Origin: Planctomycetaceae bacterium
Lineage (GTDB): Bacteria > Planctomycetota > Planctomycetia > Pirellulales > Pirellulaceae
NCBI GenBank assembly: GCA_002708345.1
Contig: PANG01000084.1
Span: 2,781 to 9,822 of the forward strand
Length of the DNA stretch: 7,042 nucleotides
Direction of reading: 5' to 3'
How positions within the stretch are numbered: position 1 is the first letter of the stretch; each line of letters opens with the position of its first letter. Positions 1 to 6,026 of the stretch are shown here, piece by piece. The translations under genes and the position numbers were made by a program. The notes beneath the pieces are model-generated. The model did not search any database. It had not been told where the DNA came from and saw only the letters and a list, made by a program, of their open reading frames with translations.

Positions 1-1160
1 TGCCACGGCTGGCTGGTATTTCCGACAAGTACTGTACGATTCGAACGGTGAATCATCCACAGAATGACCACAACGGCACCCATTTTATCCAGACCGGTCA
101 CCCCCTGCCGCCGGCCCAGCGCGGATCGGCCAACGTGGCGGCGACCGATAAGGACTGGCCAGCCTTCGGGTCGGTGATCTCTTACCTGGACCGGCAGTCT
201 CATGGCCCGCCCGTATTCCCACCTTATGTCTATCTTCCCCGCCTGCTTGGCCACTTTGCCGGTTACGATATCAACGGCCAGTATGCCGGCTGGCTTGGCA
301 AGGGGTACAACCCGATGGCAACGCATATCCGCAAGCGTGCCCCGGACGACAATCCCTATTTTCGTGATTGCACGGATGAAGAGCTCAATTTTCGTTTCGC
401 CGGCCTTGATCCTCGCCCGGATGTGACCCTCGACCGACTGGACAGTCGGCAGTCACTGCTGGAACAACTGGAATCAGAGAAGCGACGGCTTGACCAGGCC
501 CGACGGGTGGTGGATTTTGGCAGCCTGAGAGAACAGGCCATGAACATGCTGACATCCCCCGAGATTGCCAAGGCCTTTGACATCCGCAGAGAGCCTGCCA
601 GGCTGCGAGATCGATATGGCCGTGACCTGTTTGGCCAGTCCCTTTTGATGAGCCGCAGGATGGTTGAGGCGGGTGCACGTTTTGTTACCGTGGCATGGGA
701 TATGGCGGTGCGCGGGGACGATACAACCAGCTGGGATAGTCACCGCAGCCTGACCCGCATTATGAAAGACCACCTGTTGCCGGGCCTCGACCGGAGCCTG
801 CCGGTGCTGCTTGAGGACCTGGATGACCGGGGCCTGCTGGATGAAACGCTCGTCTTTGTCGCGGGAGAAATGGGACGGACGCCGAAGTTCCTGAACCGGG
901 GAGCAGAGGATGGGCGGGATCACTGGACCTACTGCTTCCCGGCCCTCTTTGCCGGGGCGGGCGTGCAGGGAGGAATTACCTATGGCGAGTCCGATAGTGA
1001 CGCGGCCCGGCCAGCGAGTGATCCGGTCTCGCCGGCAGACCTGGCAGCGACCATCTACCAGGCACTGGGCATCTCCCCTCATCTGCGGATTCCTGATGCT
1101 CAGGGGCGTCCCGTGGCTCTTGTGGAAAACGGGCAGCCACTGGACGCGATTTTCCAGTAG
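1..1160 (+). CDS. DUF1501 family protein, 3' part (5' end outside window)
   Basis: C-terminal part of a DUF1501 protein, a sulfatase/alkaline-phosphatase-like fold common in planctomycetes whose biochemical role is not established. The frame is open from base 3, and the residues before the first GTG (base 48) already look like family sequence (a DKYCTIRTV stretch, then NDHNGTHFIQTGH), so that GTG is internal and the true start lies upstream. Family landmarks visible are GEMGRTP (bases 864-884), GRDHW (912-926), then AGAGVQGG followed by YGESD, and a closing SPADLAATIYQALGI segment before the TAG at 1158-1160. About 385 codons are present; full-length members are roughly 450-480 residues, so some 70-100 are missing, including the usual N-terminal export signal. 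In planctomycetes these genes commonly follow a DUF1549/DUF1553 cytochrome-like gene, which would lie to the left. No truncation or frameshift is seen within the window. Confidence 0.9.
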   Translation, partial: PRLAGISDKYCTIRTVNHPQNDHNGTHFIQTGHPLPPAQRGSANVAATDKDWPAFGSVISYLDRQSHGPPVFPPYVYLPRLLGHFAGYDINGQYAGWLGKGYNPMATHIRKRAPDDNPYFRDCTDEELNFRFAGLDPRPDVTLDRLDSRQSLLEQLESEKRRLDQARRVVDFGSLREQAMNMLTSPEIAKAFDIRREPARLRDRYGRDLFGQSLLMSRRMVEAGARFVTVAWDMAVRGDDTTSWDSHRSLTRIMKDHLLPGLDRSLPVLLEDLDDRGLLDETLVFVAGEMGRTPKFLNRGAEDGRDHWTYCFPALFAGAGVQGGITYGESDSDAARPASDPVSPADLAATIYQALGISPHLRIPDAQGRPVALVENGQPLDAIFQ

Positions 1161-1196
1161 GACTTTGTAAGCCTGCAGGGAGTTCGGGAACGTCGT

Positions 1197-1202
1197 TATA
1201 CT
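1197..1202 (+). promoter_or_regulatory. possible -10 box upstream of the helicase
   Basis: TATACT matches the sigma-70 -10 consensus at five of six positions and lies in the 113-base gap after the DUF1501 stop. No convincing -35 hexamer stands 16-18 bases upstream (TGCAGG at 1174-1179 is poor), so this is only a candidate. If used, transcription would begin near 1209 and leave a leader of about 65 bases before the helicase start. The helicase could instead be read through from the DUF1501 gene, since no terminator is visible between them. Confidence 0.3.
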
Positions 1203-1207
1203 GGAAG

Positions 1208-1255
1208 ATGCCTGTCTTGCAGGTTAACCGCTGTCCTCACCAGCGGGAGCGATAA
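1208..1255 (+). other. helicase 5' leader: 15-codon mini-ORF with two hairpins
   Basis: An ATG at 1208 opens a 15-codon frame that ends at TAA 1253-1255, in the same frame as the helicase and 18 bases before its start. The same stretch holds two perfect inverted repeats: CCTG/CAGG (1211-1223, 5-base loop) and CCGCTG/CAGCGG (1228-1246, 7-base loop). There is no T run after either, so they are not rho-independent terminators. The purines GGAAG sit directly against the ATG, too close for a normal ribosome site. However, the candidate -10 box would put the transcript start almost on this ATG, which would make it leaderless. A regulatory role is speculation; chance is the simpler explanation for a frame this short. 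Confidence 0.2.
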
Positions 1256-1273
1256 GTTCCCCGGAGCATTCCC

Positions 1274-4200
1274 GTGCCTAGAGAGTTTCCCCAGATTCAG
1301 TTCAAAAGCGAGCTGCGGCCCTCGCAGGTTGACGCGATTGAAATTGCTCGCCAGCAACTGGCCGAGGGAAAGAAGCGGCTCCACATCGTCGCCCCACCTG
1401 GATCCGGGAAAACGGTGATGGGACTCTACCTCTGGTCAATCTGCATCCGTTGTCCGGCGGTGGTGTTTTCACCCAATTCAGCAATCCAGATGCAGTGGGC
1501 CGCTCGTACCGACCTTTTTGAAGTGGAAGGGGGCCTGCCCCTGGAGTCCTTTACAAGCACAGACCCAGGGCAGCTGAACCTGTTTAACTCCCTCACCTAC
1601 CAGTCCGTCACGCTTCCCCGACGAGGAGGAAAGGACCTGGAAGAGACTGCCCGTGAGTGGTGGATCGAAAAATTGATCGACAAGGAGCAGGCGACCAACC
1701 CAGCAGAGGCAGAAGCCTGGATCGAGGACCTGGCGGTGCGTAACCCGGAATATTACGAGAGCCGTTTCAGTGGTTACCGGAAAAAGGTCCGTGACTGGAT
1801 GGCGACCGGTGGCGATGCCATCGAGACGCTTCACCAGTCGGCGATCAAGAACCTCGAGGGACTGCGGGACAAGGAAGTGGGTCTGGTAATCCTGGACGAG
1901 TGTCATCACCTGATGGGGCACTGGGGCCGTGTACTGGCTGATGCCCAGGAACTGCTGGAGGGACCCATTATCATCGGCCTGACGGCAACTCCCCCGGACA
2001 GGAAAGGAAAGTCCAGTGCTGACATCTGCCGGTATGACAACTTTTTTGGGCCGATTGACTACCAGGTCCCGCTGCCGGCTGTCGTCAAGGATGGTTACCT
2101 GGCGCCGTACCAGGACCTGGTCTATTTCGTCCGGCCCACGACCGAGGAACTGAGCTACATCGCCAATGCCGACAAGGCACTTACCGAGCTGGTGGAAGAA
2201 CTCTGCAAGCCTGCCGACATTCCACTGGAGGAGGATGCCCCTCCCCCGGTGATTCCGCTACCAGACTGGATCGAAAAGGTCCTGGGAGAGTTGCGACTTG
2301 GGACCACGACCGTTTCAAGCTGGCACGAGTTCGAGCGGCGCGATGCCGTGTTTGCCGAGCACGGCCCGCTGTTTCTCAAGGCGATCGGTCGTACGCTGAT
2401 GCCCCATGTCCCCGACCGTCCCTTGCCGGTGTCCTGGGACGTTCCGGGAATTCCAGACGACATTGAAACCCTCTCACCGGTACTGGACCGTTATATCCGA
2501 CACGGACTTCGGCGAAGCGAGCAGCCGGCAGATCACGAGCGAGCAGTGAAGGCGATTCGCATCCTGCGATCGCTGGGAGTCCAGGTCACAGAGACGGGAA
2601 CGCAGGCCTGTGCCTCTCCGATGTCTCGTGTAATGGCCTACTCCAAGAGCAAGGCCGAGGCACTGGTCCCGATCCTCACCGAGGAACAGCGTGTCCTGGG
2701 AGAGGGGATCCGGGCGGTGGTGATTACCGATTACGAGAAGACCTCGGCAGTGATCGACGAGATCCGCCACCTGCTCGACGAAGAATCGGGCGGGGCGATT
2801 GCTGCTTTTAAACAACTGCTTAGCGACGAGGTGACCGACCGCTTGGACCCGGTGCTGGTGACCGGATCGACCGTGCTGGTGGATGACGATCTGGTAGAGA
2901 AATTCCTGGCGGCTTCCAGGCAATGGCTTGAGGAACATGGAGGTAACGTGGAGCTAACGACTGAGGAGCATGAGGGTTTTTCCATGGTCCGGGGCAAGGG
3001 AGGGAACTGGTCACCCCGGCTTTACGTGCGGATGATCACCGAACTCTTTCAACAAGGGGTCACGCGTTGCCTGGTCGGGACGCGTGGACTGCTGGGAGAG
3101 GGCTGGGATGCCAGCCGGATTAACGTGCTTCTGGATCTGACCGCGGCGACGACAACGATGACGGTAAACCAGCTACGAGGTCGCTCGATTCGGCTGGACT
3201 CCCATGCGCCAGAGAAACTGGCGAACAACTGGGATGTGATCTGCCTGGCACCTGAATTTCGCAAGGGGCTGGATGACTATGCCCGTTTTGCCAAGAAACA
3301 TAATGCGACTTATGGTGTATGCGAGGATGGAGCGATCGAAAAAGGACCGGGCCATGTGCATGCGGCTTTTACACGGCTGAAGCCGGAGAAAGTCGAGGGG
3401 GCAGCCACGGCGATTAACGACGAGATGATCAATCGCGTCGCCCGCAGGGCCGAGGCGCGTACGCAGTGGGGAATCGGTGAGCCGTATCAGGGGAAACCGG
3501 TCCTGGCGACCGAGTGTGGGGGAATTTGTGGCACGGGGAACACGGGGGGCTTCCCCCCTTTCTCGAAAAACAGGATCCCCTGGTCTAACCGGTCGCTTGC
3601 CACGGCGATTGGTGAGGCGGTACTGGTATCGCTCGATGAGCTGGGCCTGATTGCCAGTACCGATGTCAACTCGGTCAAGTCCAGACAGCCCTGGAGACAG
3701 AAAGAGTCGCCACTGACGGTACGGGAACGGGCCGGGGGATACGTCCGCATCTTCCTGGAAGATGCCGACGAGAAATCTGCTGAGGTTTTTAACCAGGCGC
3801 TAAGAGAGGTGCTGGGACCGATCGAGAATCCGCGCTACGTGATTCCGAGGCAAATTGATATTGCCCACCACAACCTGCTTTCCCGCTTACTCCCTGGAGC
3901 CCTGGGAAGGTTCTTCATTCGTTACGAGCAGAAGCTGGCCATGCTGCACAGCGTTCCTGCCGTCCTGGCGCGGAACAAGAAGAGCGTGGCGGTCTTCGAA
4001 AAATACTGGAACGAGTATGTCAGTCCCGGGAATGCCGTCTTTGCCCTGCGTGAAGAAGGTAAGCAGCTGCTCGCCGAGGCACGCCAAAACGGGCAACTGC
4101 CGCAAACGAGTGTGCACGGAAAAGAGGTCTACCTGCCAGGTGAGAAGGCTGCAGAGCGCACACAGCCGTCATGGACTCAACCGGTTCAGGATGGACCGGC

Positions 4201-4747
4201 CGGGGAAGAACAGACACGTGCCCAACCGGTCCCGGCAGAACCGGCCTGGGAAGAACCGGTAAAGGAAAAGACCAGGATGGAACCTGTAAGCGATCCCCTT
4301 CCCGCTCCGGAACCGGTTGGCCAGCCACCTTCTGTGCCGGAACCGGTCCGTGAAGATCCTCCACGGTCGGAACCGCCGGTGCCGGAGCCTGTCGCGGCAA
4401 GGCCGCTTGACCTGCGGCCGGCCAACCTCACGTCGGCCCCCCCAAATGAGATGAGCGGGCTGTTTGCCGAGCAGATCCAGCGGATTGGGTATCGTTGCTT
4501 TCCAGCCGATTCAGAATCGCAGTGGGAGGTTGTGAATGTCGAGGAGCGGGAGGGAGTCTACTGGGTGGAGGCAACCGCGACACCGGATGTCGGGTACTCT
4601 CGTATCAAGTTCGTGATCGGGGGAGCCGGAGCGGGAAACGTGATCGCCGGCTACTGCCTGGACGAGAGCGGTTGGAGCCTGCTTTTTACCGCTCCGAGTG
4701 GATACGAGCATGTGCCGACCATCGTGGCAGACCTGGAAGGATCATGA
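1274..4747 (+). CDS. large superfamily 2 DEAD/DEAH-box helicase
   Basis: A 1157-residue ATP-dependent DNA or RNA helicase/translocase of superfamily 2, of the branch containing type III restriction and Ssl2/RAD25-like enzymes. Visible motifs are motif I APPGSGKT (residues 40-47), Ia around 62-75, a TYQS segment near 109-111, motif II DECHH (208-212), motif III LTATPP (236-241), motif V with GTRGLLGEGWD (602-612), and motif VI QLRGRSIR (633-640). Motifs III and V are about 365 residues apart, far longer than in minimal helicases, so a large middle domain is present. Residues 892-941 (HSVPAVLARNKK onward) form a C-terminal block that I recall from large actinobacterial helicases, from memory only. 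Residues about 958-1059 are a Pro/Glu-rich linker, and 1060-1157 an unassigned domain. The start is GTG: an in-frame stop at 1253-1255 excludes anything further upstream, and GGAG at 1263-1266 gives 7-base spacing. Cytoplasmic; no signal peptide. No nuclease motif or partner gene is seen. Substrate and pathway unknown; DNA repair or phage defence are both possible. Confidence 0.93.
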   Translation: MPREFPQIQFKSELRPSQVDAIEIARQQLAEGKKRLHIVAPPGSGKTVMGLYLWSICIRCPAVVFSPNSAIQMQWAARTDLFEVEGGLPLESFTSTDPGQLNLFNSLTYQSVTLPRRGGKDLEETAREWWIEKLIDKEQATNPAEAEAWIEDLAVRNPEYYESRFSGYRKKVRDWMATGGDAIETLHQSAIKNLEGLRDKEVGLVILDECHHLMGHWGRVLADAQELLEGPIIIGLTATPPDRKGKSSADICRYDNFFGPIDYQVPLPAVVKDGYLAPYQDLVYFVRPTTEELSYIANADKALTELVEELCKPADIPLEEDAPPPVIPLPDWIEKVLGELRLGTTTVSSWHEFERRDAVFAEHGPLFLKAIGRTLMPHVPDRPLPVSWDVPGIPDDIETLSPVLDRYIRHGLRRSEQPADHERAVKAIRILRSLGVQVTETGTQACASPMSRVMAYSKSKAEALVPILTEEQRVLGEGIRAVVITDYEKTSAVIDEIRHLLDEESGGAIAAFKQLLSDEVTDRLDPVLVTGSTVLVDDDLVEKFLAASRQWLEEHGGNVELTTEEHEGFSMVRGKGGNWSPRLYVRMITELFQQGVTRCLVGTRGLLGEGWDASRINVLLDLTAATTTMTVNQLRGRSIRLDSHAPEKLANNWDVICLAPEFRKGLDDYARFAKKHNATYGVCEDGAIEKGPGHVHAAFTRLKPEKVEGAATAINDEMINRVARRAEARTQWGIGEPYQGKPVLATECGGICGTGNTGGFPPFSKNRIPWSNRSLATAIGEAVLVSLDELGLIASTDVNSVKSRQPWRQKESPLTVRERAGGYVRIFLEDADEKSAEVFNQALREVLGPIENPRYVIPRQIDIAHHNLLSRLLPGALGRFFIRYEQKLAMLHSVPAVLARNKKSVAVFEKYWNEYVSPGNAVFALREEGKQLLAEARQNGQLPQTSVHGKEVYLPGEKAAERTQPSWTQPVQDGPAGEEQTRAQPVPAEPAWEEPVKEKTRMEPVSDPLPAPEPVGQPPSVPEPVREDPPRSEPPVPEPVAARPLDLRPANLTSAPPNEMSGLFAEQIQRIGYRCFPADSESQWEVVNVEEREGVYWVEATATPDVGYSRIKFVIGGAGAGNVIAGYCLDESGWSLLFTAPSGYEHVPTIVADLEGS
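4179..4380 (+). repeat. phased AACCGGT repeat encoding a Pro-Glu-Pro-Val linker
   Basis: The heptamer AACCGGT or a close variant begins at 4179, 4224, 4239, 4254, 4281 (AACCTGT), 4311, 4341 and 4371 (AACCGCCGGT). The spacings are 45, 15, 15, 27, 30, 30 and 30 bases, all multiples of three and mostly of fifteen. In the helicase frame each copy encodes a Gln/Glu-Pro-Val type unit, which gives a flexible proline-rich tether between the helicase body and its C-terminal domain. The pattern fits growth by slippage or unequal exchange of a 15- or 30-base unit, followed by drift. Confidence 0.75.
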
Positions 4748-4765
4748 CCTGAGATGATGGTTTTA

Positions 4766-4822
4766 CGGTGGATCGTGACAGGGCAACGGAGATCCTGGCA
4801 ATCGCACCGGTTTTTATTTTTA
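4766..4822 (+). terminator. weak candidate terminator after the helicase
   Basis: CGGTG (4766-4770) can pair with CACCG (4805-4809), and an inner GATC/GATC pair (4771-4774 with 4791-4794) can stack partly on it. A broken T tract follows (TTTTTATTTTT from 4811). The arms are short and the stem is asymmetric, so this is weak. It lies in the 108-base gap between the helicase stop and the heme-protein start. The T/A-rich stretch could instead belong to a promoter for the next gene, though I see no clear -35/-10 pair. Confidence 0.2.
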
Positions 4823-4855
4823 CGACAGTTTTTTATTTACCAGGGAGAAATCGAG

Positions 4856-5389
4856 ATGAAGACAACATGGAAACCCTCAATCATTGTTGCCGCACTGGTG
4901 GTCCTGCTTGTGGCAATCTGCCTGCCGGGAACCTCTGCCAGGGAGCCAAGGGCCAACCGGGCCGCCGTGGAGCGGACACGCGAACAGGTCAAGATGCTTG
5001 ACGACGTCTACAAGGTGGCGGTGGTGCTGATCACGCAGCATTACGTGGAAACCGAGGACGATTTGCCGGCCGGTACCGCTGCCAAGGCGCTCTTTGCTGC
5101 CATCAAGGAAAAGGGCTGGCATGAAGTGAACCTGCTCGATGCGACAGGTGAGCCCTATAACGATGAGAACACGCCAACCGATTCTTTCGATATTGAAGCG
5201 ATCAAGAGTCTCAAGGGGGGTGCGACGTTCGTCGACAGTGTGATCGTTCGGGATGGAAAAAAATACCTGCGTGCAGCCACACCGATTCCCGTGGTGCTGG
5301 AGAAATGTACGATGTGCCACGACAACTACAAGAGTGCGAAAGAGGGAGAACCTATCGGTATCCTCAGCTACACGGTTCCGATCAAGTGA
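4856..5389 (+). CDS. exported monoheme c-type protein, DUF3365 (Tll0287-like)
   Basis: A 177-residue protein of the DUF3365/Tll0287-like family, a PAS-like heme-binding fold. Residues 1-28 are a Sec signal peptide: Lys2 and Lys6, a hydrophobic run at about 8-23, then GTSA with likely cleavage after Ala28. The mature domain begins with the family-like stretch around MLDDVYKVAVVLITQHYV and ends with one heme c site, CTMCH (residues 151-155), whose cysteines would bind heme covalently and whose histidine would be an axial ligand. It should act in the periplasm or equivalent compartment, in heme-based sensing or electron transfer; the exact role is unknown. The start is ATG 4856, because GGGAG lies 8-9 bases upstream and a signal peptide follows at once. 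The frame is open back to 4754, but those 34 codons have no such features. It stands 108 bases after the helicase and is probably transcribed on its own. Confidence 0.87.
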   Translation: MKTTWKPSIIVAALVVLLVAICLPGTSAREPRANRAAVERTREQVKMLDDVYKVAVVLITQHYVETEDDLPAGTAAKALFAAIKEKGWHEVNLLDATGEPYNDENTPTDSFDIEAIKSLKGGATFVDSVIVRDGKKYLRAATPIPVVLEKCTMCHDNYKSAKEGEPIGILSYTVPIK

Positions 5390-5400
5390 CGGGACCTTTT
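5374..5400 (+). terminator. candidate terminator of the heme-protein gene
   Basis: GGTTCC (5374-5379) can pair with GGGACC (5391-5396), six pairs including one G-U, around an 11-base loop that contains the stop codon. TTTT follows at 5397-5400. It sits where a terminator is expected, in the short convergent gap before msrB, but the T run is only four bases and the stem is short. Confidence 0.3.
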
Positions 5401-5418
5401 GATGACAGGGTGGGCGAC

Positions 5419-5826
5419 TCAATCCGGCGAGGGACCGATGGTTCCCGGTCGTGATTCCCCCTCGGGAATGAAGAGGATTGAGAGCGAGTTCACGCAGTGG
5501 CGCGTGTTCTTGTCTGTCATCGACTCGCCCAAAAAAACATGTCCCAGGTGCCCGTCGCAGTTGTGACAGACAATCTCGGTGCGGCGGCCGTCTGGATCCG
5601 CATGGTGATCGACTGCCCCTGGGATCTCGTCGTCGAAACTGGGCCAGCCACAGTGGCTGTCGAACTTGTCGGCGGACTGGTAAAGCGGAGCGTTGCAGCG
5701 TCGACAGATGTATGTTCCTGGCTGTTTCGAGTCGGTGTACTCACCGCTAAAGGGAGCTTCCGTTCCCTTGTGCTCGATCACATGTTCTTCCTCGGCCGTC
5801 AGTTCATTGTAATTGTCGTGATCCAC
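5419..5826 (-). CDS. msrB: peptide-methionine (R)-S-oxide reductase MsrB
   Basis: Reduces methionine-R-sulfoxide in oxidised proteins back to methionine, normally with thioredoxin as reductant. From the chosen start the protein has 135 residues, close to the 137 of the E. coli enzyme. Two zinc-binding CxxC pairs are present (Cys41/Cys44 in CRRC and Cys87/Cys90 in CHNC), followed by the family signature GHLGHVF. CGWPSF contains Cys59, a possible resolving cysteine, and RHCVNS contains the catalytic Cys111. No signal peptide, so cytoplasmic. The start is GTG at 5826-5824, because AAGGGAG lies 7 bases upstream and the following residues begin the conserved domain. Other in-frame starts, GTG at 5832 and 5853 and TTG at 5883, lack an equally good site. 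The gene is convergent with the heme gene (29 bases apart) and divergent from the metallopeptidase (200 bases apart), so it is monocistronic. All key residues are present. Confidence 0.95.
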   Translation of the reverse strand: MDHDNYNELTAEEEHVIEHKGTEAPFSGEYTDSKQPGTYICRRCNAPLYQSADKFDSHCGWPSFDDEIPGAVDHHADPDGRRTEIVCHNCDGHLGHVFLGESMTDKNTRHCVNSLSILFIPEGESRPGTIGPSPD

Positions 5827-5833
5827 GCTCACT

Positions 5834-5840
5834 CTCCCTT
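5834..5840 (-). promoter_or_regulatory. ribosome binding site that sets the msrB start
   Basis: On the minus strand AAGGGAG reads from 5840 to 5834, 7 bases before GTG 5826-5824. It would be too close to serve the in-frame GTG at 5832-5830 and lies downstream of the other candidates, so it favours the shorter protein. Confidence 0.6.
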
Positions 5841-5896
5841 GCTGCCAGCCCACTGATCCGCGACGGTACTTGCCCGCGTGCAATTTCCATCTCCCC

Positions 5897-5927
5897 TTTT
5901 AACAGGCGGTTCAATTCTGGACAACAA
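5897..5927 (-). promoter_or_regulatory. weak candidate msrB promoter
   Basis: On the minus strand TTGTTG (5927-5922) is followed after 17 bases by TGTTAA (5904-5899), which overlaps TTAAAA (5902-5897). Spacing is right, but the -10 match is only three of six. It lies in the 200-base divergent region between msrB and the metallopeptidase. No comparable pair facing the metallopeptidase was convincing. Confidence 0.22.
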
Positions 5928-6026
5928 GCGGGCTCTTCTCTGAGGAAATCGGTTGCCGCGGGTTTCAAGAGAAAGTGATTTCCCTGAAAATAGGTTTTTC
6001 CGTCTGATCCTTCATGGAGATTATTC

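Noticed and set aside
48..50. GTG 48 as the true start of the DUF1501 gene
   Set aside because: The frame is open to the left edge and the residues before it already fit the family, so the gene simply begins outside the window.
474..1082. 202-codon minus-strand frame
   Set aside because: It lies fully antisense to the DUF1501 gene, has no recognisable motif, and is expected in GC-rich sequence.
4754..4855. Upstream extension of the heme-protein frame from ATG 4754
   Set aside because: The 34 extra codons would bury the signal peptide, and ATG 4856 has its own ribosome site.
5431..5446. GGGACC/GGTTCCC inverted repeat at the 3' end of msrB
   Set aside because: It is within the coding sequence, needs a bulge, and has no T run on either strand.
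1274..5826. Helicase, heme protein and MsrB as one multi-gene defence system
   Set aside because: The genes are separated by a 108-base gap and a strand switch, and the heme and MsrB products are common stand-alone proteins; nothing in the sequence ties them to the helicase.
5827..5883. Longer MsrB beginning at TTG 5883
   Set aside because: The extra 19 residues match nothing in the family, and the best ribosome site lies inside this stretch.
5953..5981. TTGCCG ... TGATTT as a metallopeptidase promoter
   Set aside because: The -10 element matches the consensus at only two of six positions.
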